Positions 15,784 to 24,638 of a DNA stretch of 64,000 nt are shown piece by piece. Made by a program: the position numbers and the translations under genes. The notes beneath the pieces are model-generated. The model saw only the letters and a list, made by a program, of their open reading frames with translations. It searched no databases and had not been told where the DNA came from. Source of the DNA: JAWKMZ01 sp041391965 (GTDB lineage Bacteria > Bacteroidota > Bacteroidia > Flavobacteriales > Flavobacteriaceae); NCBI GenBank assembly GCA_041391965.1, contig JAWKMZ010000001.1:186001-250000 (forward strand), in the 5' to 3' direction. The stretch's first letter is position 1; every line of letters starts with the position of its first letter.

Positions 15784-16713
15784 TTATTTAAACTTATAAC
15801 GCTCTACCATATAGGTTGTCAGTATCTTATCAAAATCATTTGTGATGTCTGCTTCTACATATTTGATTCCATATTGTCCACATTTTAAACGCAATTCATT
15901 AAAATAAGACGCTACAGAAGCTTCATAATTATCTTTAATAGTATCTGGATACAAATTTATAAACTCACCTGTTTCAACATCAATAAAACGTTTTGGTGTA
16001 TTATCAAAATCAAATTTCAACTCTTTTTCTTTATCAAATACATGAAAAAGTACCACTTCATGCTTATTGTGTTTTAAATGACGTAAAGCTTCAAAGAGTT
16101 TAGTTTCATCAGTGGTTGTTTGAAACATATCTGTAAAAAAGAAAATTAACGAACGACGATGGATTTTTTCTGCAATTTGATGTAGATACGTATAGGTTTC
16201 TGTTTGCTTGTTAATTGGTTTTGAAACAACCATGGTGCTCAGTTGGCCTAATAACATTTGATGATGACGTTCACTGCCTTTTTCTGGCGAATAATAATCA
16301 TATGCATCACTATAAATACTCATTCCAACTGCATCGCGTTGTTTTTTGAGAATGTGCATTAAACTTGCAGAAGCTAAGGCCGAAAAAGCAATCTTATTTA
16401 ATTTATGTACCGAAAACTCTTTCATCTGCGGATAATGCATAGAGCTACTATTGTCTATAATCAAATGGCAACGCAAATTGGTTTCTTCATCATAGCGTTT
16501 GGTAAACAACTTGTCGGTTTTGGCATATAGCTTCCAATCGATATGTTTGGTGCTTTCTCCTTGATTGTAGATTTTATGTTCTGCAAATTCTGCCGAAAAC
16601 CCATGAAACGGACTTTTGTGCATCCCAGCAATAAACCCCTCTACCACTTGTTTGGCAAGGAGTTCAAGGTTTTTAAAGCCTCCTGTTTTATTGAGTTCTG
16701 CTTGTAAGTTCAT
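15784..16713 (-). CDS. DUF58 domain protein
   Basis: This 309-aa protein has the DUF58 signature near residues 45-65 (GESTKHIDWKLYAKTDKLFTKRYDEE) followed by a von Willebrand A-like domain (CHLIIDNSSSMHYP, with a DxSxS-like metal site). DUF58 proteins occur with MoxR ATPases and VWA membrane proteins (the Bat/aerotolerance cluster), but none of these is next to it here. It is probably a cytoplasmic or membrane-bound complex component. The exact role is unknown. Confidence 0.85.
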   Translation of the reverse strand: MNLQAELNKTGGFKNLELLAKQVVEGFIAGMHKSPFHGFSAEFAEHKIYNQGESTKHIDWKLYAKTDKLFTKRYDEETNLRCHLIIDNSSSMHYPQMKEFSVHKLNKIAFSALASASLMHILKKQRDAVGMSIYSDAYDYYSPEKGSERHHQMLLGQLSTMVVSKPINKQTETYTYLHQIAEKIHRRSLIFFFTDMFQTTTDETKLFEALRHLKHNKHEVVLFHVFDKEKELKFDFDNTPKRFIDVETGEFINLYPDTIKDNYEASVASYFNELRLKCGQYGIKYVEADITNDFDKILTTYMVERYKFK

Positions 16714-16724
16714 TTTTAGATGTT

Positions 16725-16751
16725 AGACCGTTTTGCTTTTAGAATCAAAAC
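16725..16751. repeat. 27-bp intergenic repeat, copy 1
   Basis: Starts AGACCG and ends TTTTAGAATCAAAAC. It matches the copy at 24609-24635 at 25 of 27 positions. It lies between clpP and the DUF58 gene, followed by several degenerate TCTTGATT-like units up to about 16815. This may be a short interspersed repeat family. Confidence 0.55.
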
Positions 16752-16820
16752 TGATTTTAGTTTTCAGAAAAAAATCTTGATTTAGTCAATCTTGGCTCTT
16801 GGTTCTATATTCTTGATTCT

Positions 16821-17366
16821 TTATTTCAAAATTTTATCTACAATGCCATAATCAACTGACTCCTTTGCTCCCATCCAATGGTCACGATTAAAATCTTTCA
16901 TTACTTTTTCAAGTTGTTGACCACAATTTTCGGCTAACAATTTTGCGCTCAACTCTTTTGTTTTCAAAATTTCTTGAGCTGTAATTTCAATATCACTTGC
17001 TGGTCCGCGAGCGCCTCCGCTTGGTTGATGAATCATTACACGTGCATGTGGTTGGATAAAGCGCTTTCCTTTTTTGCCTGCTGATAATAGAATAGAGCCC
17101 ATTGATGCTGCAAATCCTGTACAAATAGTAGAAACTTCACTTTTTAAGGATGTCATACAATCATAAATTGCAAAACCAGATGTTACATAACCTCCAGGAC
17201 TATTAATATAAAGGTGAATATCTTTGGTCTCTAAGGCATCCAAATACATCAAACGATCAATCACATGTTTTGCTGATTTATCATCTACTTGTCCCCAAAG
17301 AAACACTTTACGTTCTTCTATAAATTTGCTATCAATAGCATCTTGTATTTTTGTTTTATTGCTCAT
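16821..17366 (-). CDS. clpP: ATP-dependent Clp protease proteolytic subunit ClpP
   Basis: A 181-aa serine peptidase with the ClpP fold. The catalytic Ser88 is in GFAASMGS, His113 in VMIHQPSGG and Asp162 in FNRDHWM. It lacks the longer N-terminal propeptide seen in the ClpP encoded next to clpX in related genomes, so it may be a second paralogue. It forms the proteolytic chamber used by ClpX/ClpA-type unfoldases. There is no clp ATPase gene nearby. A hairpin separates it from trxA. Confidence 0.9.
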   Translation of the reverse strand: MSNKTKIQDAIDSKFIEERKVFLWGQVDDKSAKHVIDRLMYLDALETKDIHLYINSPGGYVTSGFAIYDCMTSLKSEVSTICTGFAASMGSILLSAGKKGKRFIQPHARVMIHQPSGGARGPASDIEITAQEILKTKELSAKLLAENCGQQLEKVMKDFNRDHWMGAKESVDYGIVDKILK

Positions 17367-17390
17367 TTTTAAAATTTTCTTCTAAAATAA

Positions 17391-17420
17391 AAAAAGGTTT
17401 ACCATTACAGCAAACCTTTT
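17391..17420 (-). terminator. terminator after trxA
   Basis: On the minus strand AAAAGGTTT pairs with AAACCTTTT across an 11-nt loop, followed by TTTATTTTAG. It lies between the trxA stop and the clpP start, separating the two genes. Confidence 0.65.
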
Positions 17421-17442
17421 ATAATAACTTTATGTTTATATC

Positions 17443-17760
17443 TTACAAAAGTCCGTCAATAGCATCTGTATAAGCATTTTTAGGTGCTACACCAACTTGT
17501 CTTCCAACAACTTCGCCATTTTGAAACACTAAAACCGTTGGAATGTTGCGGACGCCATATTTTGCAGCAAATTCTTGGTTTGCATCTACATCTACTTTAC
17601 CAACAACGGCTTTACCTTCGTATTCTTGACTAATTTGGTCAATGATTGGTCCAACCATTCTACATGGTCCACACCAAGCAGCCCAAAAATCTACCATTAC
17701 TGGCTTATCGCTTTTTAAAACCGTTTCTTCAAACGTTGCATCTGTTATTTCTAATGCCAT
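17443..17760 (-). CDS. trxA: thioredoxin
   Basis: A 105-aa thioredoxin with WCGPC (C30, C33) and the cis-proline context RNIPTVLVF. Length and motifs are canonical for cytosolic TrxA, which reduces protein disulfides using thioredoxin reductase. A TAATTTTG -7-like box lies on the minus strand at 17794-17801, 34 bp before the start. Confidence 0.95.
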   Translation of the reverse strand: MALEITDATFEETVLKSDKPVMVDFWAAWCGPCRMVGPIIDQISQEYEGKAVVGKVDVDANQEFAAKYGVRNIPTVLVFQNGEVVGRQVGVAPKNAYTDAIDGLL

Positions 17761-17793
17761 ATTTTTTATCTTTAAGAGTTTTACTTTAATTTA

Positions 17794-17801
17794 CAAAATT
17801 A
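17794..17801 (-). promoter_or_regulatory. -7 box of trxA
   Basis: TAATTTTG on the minus strand fits TAnnTTTG. I see no clear -33 TTTG at the right spacing. Confidence 0.4.
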
Positions 17802-17916
17802 GTCAAAAAATTCACTAAACCTTACATGCTTAATATTTGTTTTGGTTATGATTGGATTTGTTAATTTTATGATTAAGGTTTTCGTTTTGAGTTTACATGA
17901 TATTTTATGACAAAAA

Positions 17917-20900
17917 TTAATTCAACTTAAAAAACACATCATTATTTGCCAATTCATCTAATAGTTCCTGTGATATTTTTACTTTTTGTTTTCTACTTGG
18001 CATGTTTAGCTTTAATTTTTCGTCGTTGTCATAAATTACAAAATTAAGTGCTTGGTTGCCTTGGTGAATTTTAAATAAATCTTTCAAAACATGAATTCGT
18101 TTTTCTTGCAAATCTTTAATATTTAATTGAATAGACAACTTTTTAGCATAGGTTTCCATTACATCATGTAGCAACTGAAAATTACTAAATTGTAAGCGTG
18201 GTTCGCTTTTCTTTTGGGTGTCTTTATTAATCCAACCTTCTTTAACATATACGCGTACATAGACAAAGGAGCTCTTTACCAAAAAGTGTCTAAATCTTAA
18301 ATATTCTTCTCCAAAAATTCGAAATTCAAAACTATCGGTATAATCTTCAACGGTAAACAAAGCCCAACCTTTACCCTGTTTGCTTACTCTATGTTGCACA
18401 TCAGTGACAACGCCTCCAAAGGTCAACTCCCTGTTAACATAAGGCTCTAAATTATTGAATAAAGCCAAGGTTGCATTACAAAACGTGTCCATCTCAATTT
18501 TAAAATCATCCAATGGATGGCCAGAAATATAAATACCAACTACTTCTTTTTCGCGTGCCAATTTTTCCATAGTTCCCCATTCTTCACAAGGTGGTATGTT
18601 GGGTTCTGCAATTTGTACATCACTGGCATCGCCAAATAAACTCACTTGAGCCGAGTTTTCGTTTTCTTGATGCTTACTTCCGTATTTAATAGCTTTTTCC
18701 AAAAATGTTATCCCGTCTCCTTCATCAAAGAAATATTGGGCGCGATGCGTATGTGTGAAACAGTCAAATCCACCTGCTAATGCCAAATTTTCAAAGGCTT
18801 TTTTGTTGGCAGCTCGTAAATCTATTCGCTTAGCAAAGTCAAAAATAGACTTATAATTGCCGTCCTTTTTTCTGTTTTCAACAATGGTCATTACTGCACC
18901 ATGCCCAACACCTTTGATGGCTCCCATTCCAAAACGGACAGCATTATCTTTATTTACTGAAAACTTATAATACGATTCATTAATGTCTGGACCCAAAACA
19001 TTCAATTTCATTCGTTTACATTCTTCCATAAAAAAGGTTACTTGTTTGATGTCGTTCATATTATTGCTCAAAACAGCAGCCATATATTCTGCTGGATAAT
19101 GTGCTTTTAAATAAGCCGTTTGATAGGCTATCCAAGCATAGCAGGTTGAATGCGATTTGTTAAACGCATAACTTGCAAAGGCTTCCCAATCTTTCCATAT
19201 TTTTTCTAAAATTTTTGCATCGTGACCTTTCGCTTCTGCCTGAGCAATAAATTTTGGTTTCATTTTGTCCAAAACCGCAATTTGTTTTTTACCCATAGCT
19301 TTACGCAACACATCGGCTTCACCTTTGGTAAAATCTGCCAGTTTTTGCGACAATAACATTACCTGTTCTTGGTAAACTGTAATTCCGTAAGTTTCTTTTA
19401 GATATTCTTCCATGGCAGGAAGGTCATATTCTATCTCTTCATCACCATGTTTACGTCTTGTAAAACTTGGAATATACTCCATAGGTCCTGGACGATAGAG
19501 TGCGTTCATCGCAATCAAATCTTCAAAAACGGTTGGTTTTAATTCTTTAAGATGTTTTTGCATACCAACCGACTCATACTGAAAAATTCCGACAGTTTCA
19601 CCTCTTTGAAAAAGTTCATATGTCGCTTCATCATCTAAAGGAAAGGTGTCTGGATCAAGCAATATATTGTGTTTGGCTTTAACAATTTTAACAGTGTCTT
19701 TTATTAAAGTCAAGGTTTTCAATCCTAAGAAATCCATTTTGAGCAAACCTGCATCTTCCACAACCGAGTTATCAAATTGCGTTACATATAAATCAGAATC
19801 TTTGGCAGTTGCTACAGGTACAAAATTGGTAATATCATCTGGTGTGATGATAACTCCACAAGCATGAATTCCTGTATTTCTAACAGAACCTTCTAAAGTT
19901 CTTGCTAAATTGACGGTTTCAGCTTCTAAATCTTCGCCTTCAGAAATATTGAGTAACTGGTTGACCTTTTCCAAATCTTCAGCCCTAAACATGCTGTTTA
20001 ATTTCTTCTCATCCAAACCAAAAATTTTGTTGAGTTTGGACATGGTTGGAATTAATTTTGCTATTCTATCTGCATCAAAAAGTGGTAAATCTAAAACTCT
20101 TGCTGTATCTCTAATGGACGATTTAGCAGCCATAGTGCCATAAGTGATAATTTGAGCTACTTGACTACTTCCATATTTTTTGATGACATACTCCATAACA
20201 CGACCACGACCTTCGTCATCAAAATCGATATCAATATCTGGCATGCTCACACGATCTGGGTTGAGAAAACGCTCAAAAAGCAAATCGTATTTAATTGGGT
20301 CAATATTGGTAATCCAAAGGCAATAGGCAACTACTGAACCAGCAGCCGAACCACGACCTGGACCAACTGAGACATCCATTTTTCGGGCTTCGCGAATAAA
20401 ATCTTCAACAATTAAAAAATAGCCTGGATACCCTGTCATTTTGATAACATCTAACTCAAAATCGAGGCGTTCTTTAATATCATCTGTTAAGGTTTTATAA
20501 CGCTTTTTAGCACCTTCATAGGTAAGATGACGCAAATAATCGTCTTCATTTTCAAAGTTGTCAGGAATATCAAATTTAGGCAGCAACACTTCGCGCGCTA
20601 ATTGATAATTCTCAATTTTATTGACGACTTCTTCAGTATTAGTGATGGCTTCAGGAATGTCTTTAAAAAGCTGTTTCATCTCATCAGACGACTTAAAATA
20701 ATACTCCTGATTTGGTAATCCGTATCTGTAACCACGTCCGCGACCAATTGGTGTAGCTTGCTTTTCGCCATCTTTAACACACAATAAAATATCGTGTGCA
20801 TTGGCATCGTCTTTGTTTGCGTAATAGGTATTGTTAGTAGCTATAAGTTTGATATTGTGTGTTTTTGAAAATTCAATTAACACAGAATTGACGCGGTTTT

Positions 20901-22272
20901 CATCTTCTTGATGATGTCGCATCAATTCAATATATAAGTCATCACCAAATTGTTCTTTCCACCACAACAGAGCGTCTTCTGCTTGGTTTTCACCAACATT
21001 CAAAACTTTACTTGGTACTTCACCATAAAGATTTCCTGTGAGTACAATTAAATCGTCTTTGTATTTTTGGATGATGGTTTTATCAATTCTCGGCACATAA
21101 TAAAAGCCTTCTGTATAAGCGGAAGATGATAGTTTTGCTAAATTATGATAGCCTCTTTTGGTTTTTGCCAAAAACACAATTTGGTAACCATTGTCTTTTC
21201 TTGTTTTGTCCAAACGGTCTTCACAGACAAAAAATTCGCAACCAATAATGGGTTTAATTTCTTTTTCGGTTGGTGTTTCGCCTTTTTCTATTAAGGCTTC
21301 ATTTTTTGCTTTGATTGTTTTATTATGAAATGTGATTTCTCTAACAAAATGAAACGCTCCCATCATATTAGCATGGTCAGTCAAAGCTACTGCTGGCATG
21401 CGTTGTTTTGCAGCATTGGCTACCAAATCTTTAATACTGATGGTAGATTGCAATACCGAAAACTGCGAATGGTTATGCAAATGCACAAAATTAACCTCTT
21501 TTAGCTCTTGAATGTTTTGGGCAATTTCAGTTTTTGAAGGTGCATCTGTTTCTTGAAGTGCTTGTATTTGCTTTTTAATTTTAGCACTTTCAGCTTTAAG
21601 ATTGATATGCTTTAACCCAATTAACTGAATTTCGGAAGGATTTGCTTCTTTAAAATTCTTAAAATAATTAGGCTGAACCTCTAATTGCTCTTTTGTGTAT
21701 TCTTCTAATCTGATTAATTCAAAAAAGCAGCGTGTTGTTGCTTCTACATCTGCTGTGGCATTATGAGCTTCAGCAAACGGTTTGTTAAACAAAAATTGAT
21801 GTAACTCTGTTAATGTTGGCAATTTGAATTTTCCGTAACGTCCACCAGGCAATTGACACAATTCGGCAGTGTGTTCTGTACAAGTATCTAAAACTGGTAG
21901 TTCTTGCAACTGATTGGCTATGTCTGCACGAATAAATTCGGCTCCCATAATATTCAAATCGAATCCAACATTTTGTCCAACGACGAATTTGGTTTTATTT
22001 AAAGCCAAATTAAATTTTTCGAGCACTTCAATCAAAGGAACACCTTGTTGCTGTGCCAATTCAGTAGAAATACCGTGAATTTTTTCAGCATCATATGGAA
22101 TATTAAAACCTTCGGGTTGTACCAAATAATCTTGATGCTCTATACAATTACCCAATTCGTCATGTAATTGCCATGCAATTTGAATACAACGAGGCCAATT
22201 ATCAGTATCTGTAATTGGAGCATCCCAGCGTTTTGGCAATCCTGTGGTTTCGGTATCAAAAATTAAATACAT
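17917..22272 (-). CDS. dnaE: DNA polymerase III alpha subunit with N-terminal proofreading exonuclease
   Basis: A 1451-aa protein from the ATG at 22272; a GTG at 22320 would add 16 residues of intergenic sequence. Residues 1 to about 185 are a DnaQ-type DEDDh exonuclease: IFDTETTG (D, E), GQNVGFDLNIMG (D) and AHNATADVEAT (H, D). A PHP domain (HLHNHSQFS, TDHANMMG) follows, then the polymerase core with the MPDIDIDF catalytic aspartates, and C-terminal HhH/OB regions. Polymerase and editing activities are therefore on one chain, whereas E. coli uses a separate epsilon subunit. The fusion resembles the PolC logic but with a DnaE-type core. Confidence 0.93.
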   Translation of the reverse strand: MYLIFDTETTGLPKRWDAPITDTDNWPRCIQIAWQLHDELGNCIEHQDYLVQPEGFNIPYDAEKIHGISTELAQQQGVPLIEVLEKFNLALNKTKFVVGQNVGFDLNIMGAEFIRADIANQLQELPVLDTCTEHTAELCQLPGGRYGKFKLPTLTELHQFLFNKPFAEAHNATADVEATTRCFFELIRLEEYTKEQLEVQPNYFKNFKEANPSEIQLIGLKHINLKAESAKIKKQIQALQETDAPSKTEIAQNIQELKEVNFVHLHNHSQFSVLQSTISIKDLVANAAKQRMPAVALTDHANMMGAFHFVREITFHNKTIKAKNEALIEKGETPTEKEIKPIIGCEFFVCEDRLDKTRKDNGYQIVFLAKTKRGYHNLAKLSSSAYTEGFYYVPRIDKTIIQKYKDDLIVLTGNLYGEVPSKVLNVGENQAEDALLWWKEQFGDDLYIELMRHHQEDENRVNSVLIEFSKTHNIKLIATNNTYYANKDDANAHDILLCVKDGEKQATPIGRGRGYRYGLPNQEYYFKSSDEMKQLFKDIPEAITNTEEVVNKIENYQLAREVLLPKFDIPDNFENEDDYLRHLTYEGAKKRYKTLTDDIKERLDFELDVIKMTGYPGYFLIVEDFIREARKMDVSVGPGRGSAAGSVVAYCLWITNIDPIKYDLLFERFLNPDRVSMPDIDIDFDDEGRGRVMEYVIKKYGSSQVAQIITYGTMAAKSSIRDTARVLDLPLFDADRIAKLIPTMSKLNKIFGLDEKKLNSMFRAEDLEKVNQLLNISEGEDLEAETVNLARTLEGSVRNTGIHACGVIITPDDITNFVPVATAKDSDLYVTQFDNSVVEDAGLLKMDFLGLKTLTLIKDTVKIVKAKHNILLDPDTFPLDDEATYELFQRGETVGIFQYESVGMQKHLKELKPTVFEDLIAMNALYRPGPMEYIPSFTRRKHGDEEIEYDLPAMEEYLKETYGITVYQEQVMLLSQKLADFTKGEADVLRKAMGKKQIAVLDKMKPKFIAQAEAKGHDAKILEKIWKDWEAFASYAFNKSHSTCYAWIAYQTAYLKAHYPAEYMAAVLSNNMNDIKQVTFFMEECKRMKLNVLGPDINESYYKFSVNKDNAVRFGMGAIKGVGHGAVMTIVENRKKDGNYKSIFDFAKRIDLRAANKKAFENLALAGGFDCFTHTHRAQYFFDEGDGITFLEKAIKYGSKHQENENSAQVSLFGDASDVQIAEPNIPPCEEWGTMEKLAREKEVVGIYISGHPLDDFKIEMDTFCNATLALFNNLEPYVNRELTFGGVVTDVQHRVSKQGKGWALFTVEDYTDSFEFRIFGEEYLRFRHFLVKSSFVYVRVYVKEGWINKDTQKKSEPRLQFSNFQLLHDVMETYAKKLSIQLNIKDLQEKRIHVLKDLFKIHQGNQALNFVIYDNDEKLKLNMPSRKQKVKISQELLDELANNDVFFKLN

Positions 22273-22436
22273 AAAAAGGTTTAATGGTTTAGTGTCTAAT
22301 CGTTTTTGCCACGAATACACAACTGTTTTTTATAATAAAACGTTTAATTTATTAGTGTTTTTCTTCAAAAGAAAAGTTTTTAAAATTACATATAAATAAC
22401 GCTTTTTTAAAATGAAAGTTATAAACAGTTATAAAC

Positions 22437-22466
22437 AAAAATGCGACCCAGTTGGGTCGCATTTTT
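22437..22466. terminator. bidirectional terminator between dnaE and a lipoprotein gene
   Basis: TGCGACCCA-GT-TGGGTCGCA flanked by A4 and T5. It lies 20 bp past the stop of the minus-strand lipoprotein gene and upstream of dnaE, insulating the two. Confidence 0.8.
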
Positions 22467-22485
22467 GTAATAGATTATTTGAATA

Positions 22486-23169
22486 TTAAGGCGTACAATC
22501 GCCTAAAGAGTCAATAATGGCTTGTAAGTTTCCTGAGCTATCACCACAAGCATTTATTTGAGCCACTAAAGCTGTTTTGTAAGCGTTACAAAGGTCAGCA
22601 TAATCTGGCATAGAGGTATCAGTGGCCGCATAATTTTGAGCTGCTATAGCTGTAGCTTGAGACGTTTGCAGGCAATCACTACCACCTGATACTAAACCAC
22701 CAACTAAAGATACTTTGTAAAAGACACCTTCATTAAAGTTGACTGAATGCAAACCATCAGCAGTAAAGGCATTAAACCAAAAGGTGCCTGTGACTGTTTT
22801 TGGGGTTGTGTTTTCTACATTTTCAACAACAATCTGCCCATCAGCAGGATATAGCTGCAAACTTGGATCTGGTTCATTTGCTGTAGAGTAAACAACGCCT
22901 TGACCATCAATAAATATAGCTTCACTGGTATTATTACCTCCTAAATTAAAAGTTCCAGCTGCATCATTAGAAGTAATCAATTGAACTTTTTCAATATTGT
23001 TACCACCTTCTATAATAAACCCTCCAAAATCAATATCGGCAGCATAGTATTTGGCTCGCCATAAATTTCCGTCTTTGTTTCCTTGTAAAGCAGGTGAATT
23101 AAACTCAATATCGTTCCCACAACTAAATACTGACAAAAAGGTTAATAGAATTAAGGCTGTCTTTTTCAT
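22486..23169 (-). CDS. DUF6252-like lipoprotein
   Basis: A 227-aa protein with a lipobox (FLSVFSC, Cys17). The DUF6252-like body includes GNLWRAKYYAAD, NDAAGTFNLGGN and TVTGTFWFNAF, features I associate with this Bacteroidetes lipoprotein family. A C-terminal Cys-containing extension carries four cysteines (CLQTSQ, LCNAYK, ACGD, GDC). Function unknown; probably outer-membrane attached. It is monocistronic with its own terminator. Confidence 0.7.
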   Translation of the reverse strand: MKKTALILLTFLSVFSCGNDIEFNSPALQGNKDGNLWRAKYYAADIDFGGFIIEGGNNIEKVQLITSNDAAGTFNLGGNNTSEAIFIDGQGVVYSTANEPDPSLQLYPADGQIVVENVENTTPKTVTGTFWFNAFTADGLHSVNFNEGVFYKVSLVGGLVSGGSDCLQTSQATAIAAQNYAATDTSMPDYADLCNAYKTALVAQINACGDSSGNLQAIIDSLGDCTP

Positions 23170-23298
23170 TTTAACTTAGTTTCTTATTTTGATAATTACT
23201 TGCGCAAATTAAAATAACGTTTAAAGAATTCCAAAAGTATAATAAAATTTCAAAAAAGCTTAATTTATAATAAAATGTTATAAATAAAAAAAATATAG

Positions 23299-23306
23299 TA
23301 TCTTTG
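23299..23306 (+). promoter_or_regulatory. -7 box of the rpsP operon
   Basis: TATCTTTG fits TAnnTTTG, 47 bp before the rpsP ATG. The surrounding GTATCTTTGCGCACTT is identical over 16 bp to a site inside the DUF4271 gene upstream of hemD. Confidence 0.6.
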
Positions 23307-23353
23307 CGCACTTATTAATAATAGAGGTCGAGAACCTTACAAATTAATTATTT

Positions 23354-23926
23354 ATGCCAGTAAAAATTAGATTACAAAGACATGGAAAAAAAGGGAAACC
23401 TTTTTTCTGGATTGTTGCAGCAGATGCACGATCAAAAAGAGATGGTAAATACTTAGAAAAATTAGGAGTTTACAATCCAAATACCAATCCTGCAACTATT
23501 GAATTAGATGTTGATGGTTCAGTAAAATGGCTACAGAATGGTGCACAACCAACAGACACAGCCAGAGCAATTTTATCTTATAAAGGAGTATTGCTTAAAA
23601 ATCACCTTGCAGGTGGTGTAAGAAAAGGCGCTTTAACTGAAGAACAAGCAGAAGCAAAATTTGCAGCTTGGTTAGAAGAAAAAGCAGGTCTTGTTAATGC
23701 CAAAAAAGATGGTTTAGCCAAAGCGCAAGCTGATGCTAAAGCAAAAGCTTTAGAAGCAGAAAAAGAAGTGAATGCTAAACGTAAAGCTGAAGCCGAGGCT
23801 GCTGAAGCCGCTGCAAACGCACCAGCTGAAGAGATTGCTGAAGAAGCTGAAACTGCTGAAGCTGCAACAGAAGACGTTGTTGAAGAAACTCCTGCTGAAG
23901 GAGCTGAAACAAAAACAGAAGAATAA
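23354..23926 (+). CDS. rpsP: 30S ribosomal protein S16 with long Ala/Glu-rich tail
   Basis: A 190-aa protein. Residues 1 to about 80 are a canonical bS16 (PVKIRLQRHGKKGKPFFWIVAAD). After about residue 115 there is a low-complexity acidic/alanine tail (AEAEAAEAAANAPAEEIAEE...). Most bS16 proteins are about 80-110 aa; longer acidic tails occur in Flavobacteriia. It binds 16S rRNA in small-subunit assembly. It begins an rpsP-rimM-trmN6 row of RNA/ribosome genes and is followed by a terminator. Confidence 0.95.
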   Translation: MPVKIRLQRHGKKGKPFFWIVAADARSKRDGKYLEKLGVYNPNTNPATIELDVDGSVKWLQNGAQPTDTARAILSYKGVLLKNHLAGGVRKGALTEEQAEAKFAAWLEEKAGLVNAKKDGLAKAQADAKAKALEAEKEVNAKRKAEAEAAEAAANAPAEEIAEEAETAEAATEDVVEETPAEGAETKTEE

Positions 23927-23949
23927 AGAATTTATTTTTTATACTTTTA

Positions 23950-23973
23950 AACTCCGATAACTTTATCGGAGTT
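23950..23973 (+). terminator. terminator after rpsP
   Basis: AACTCCGATA-ACTT-TATCGGAGTT followed by TTTT, 23 bp after the rpsP stop. Read-through to rimM remains possible. Confidence 0.8.
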
Positions 23974-23996
23974 TTTTATGCAAAAAATTTTTGTAA

Positions 23997-24057
23997 ATTC
24001 CCTTGAAGAAGGGAATCTTATAGTTTATATTATTTAAGTTTTCCGCTTTTGCGGAAA
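23997..24057. repeat. two small hairpins between rpsP and rimM
   Basis: ATTCCCTT-GAAG-AAGGGAAT (23997-24016) and TTTCCGC-TTTT-GCGGAAA (24040-24057). Both are perfect stems with 4-nt loops and lack long T runs, so they are more likely structured leader or repeat elements than terminators. Confidence 0.5.
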
Positions 24058-24075
24058 TGAAAACAATCCGTTTCA

Positions 24076-24603
24076 ATGCAAAAAAAAGACTGTTTCTTTG
24101 TTGGTAAAATTGTAAAAAAGTACAGTTTTAAAGGTGAATTACTTATTAAATTAGATACGGACGAGCCTGAGCTTTATGAAAATTTAGAATCTGTTTTTGT
24201 AGAACTCAGAAATAATTTAGTCCCTTTTTTTATTGAAAACTCACAATTACACAAATCAGAACTACTACGTATTAAATTTGAAGATGTTGATACAGAACAA
24301 GATGCTGATGCTCTGTTAAAATGCGATTTATATTTACCTTTAGAGTTTTTGCCAAAATTAGACGATGACAAGTTTTACTTTCACGAAATAATTGGTTTTA
24401 CGGTTGAAGATGTCAATTTTGGAATTGTTGGTGTTGTAAAATCTATTAACGACACAACCTCACAACCTTTATTTGAAATTGACAAAGATGGTATTGAAAT
24501 TTTAATTCCGATGAATGATGCCTTTATCAAAAAGGTTGACAAAAAGAAAAAACATATTTTAGTTGAGACTCCTGAAGGATTGATTGAATTATACCTTCAA
24601 TAA
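24076..24603 (+). CDS. rimM: ribosome maturation factor RimM
   Basis: This 175-aa protein opens with the RimM beta-barrel motif (CFFVGKIVKKYSFKGELLIKL) and has a C-terminal PRC-barrel (FYFHEIIGFTVEDVNFGIVGVVKSIND; EILIPMNDAFIKKVD). RimM binds S19 and helps assemble the 30S head. Position after rpsP is the usual context. Confidence 0.93.
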   Translation: MQKKDCFFVGKIVKKYSFKGELLIKLDTDEPELYENLESVFVELRNNLVPFFIENSQLHKSELLRIKFEDVDTEQDADALLKCDLYLPLEFLPKLDDDKFYFHEIIGFTVEDVNFGIVGVVKSINDTTSQPLFEIDKDGIEILIPMNDAFIKKVDKKKKHILVETPEGLIELYLQ

Positions 24604-24608
24604 AATTA

Positions 24609-24635
24609 AGACCGCTTCGCTTTTAGAATCAAAAC
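24609..24635. repeat. 27-bp intergenic repeat, copy 2
   Basis: Same element as at 16725-16751 with two differences (CGCTTCGC against CGTTTTGC). It fills the rimM-trmN6 gap, ending 3 bp before the ATG. Confidence 0.55.
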
Positions 24636-24638
24636 GAA

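Noticed and set aside
22273..22320. GTG start 16 codons upstream for dnaE
   Set aside because: The exonuclease begins directly with its first strand (MYLIFDTETTG), and the added residues come from a repeat-like intergenic stretch.
23772..23960. Leu/Lys-rich ORF in another frame of rpsP
   Set aside because: It is the frame shadow of the Ala/Glu-rich tail and has no signal of its own.
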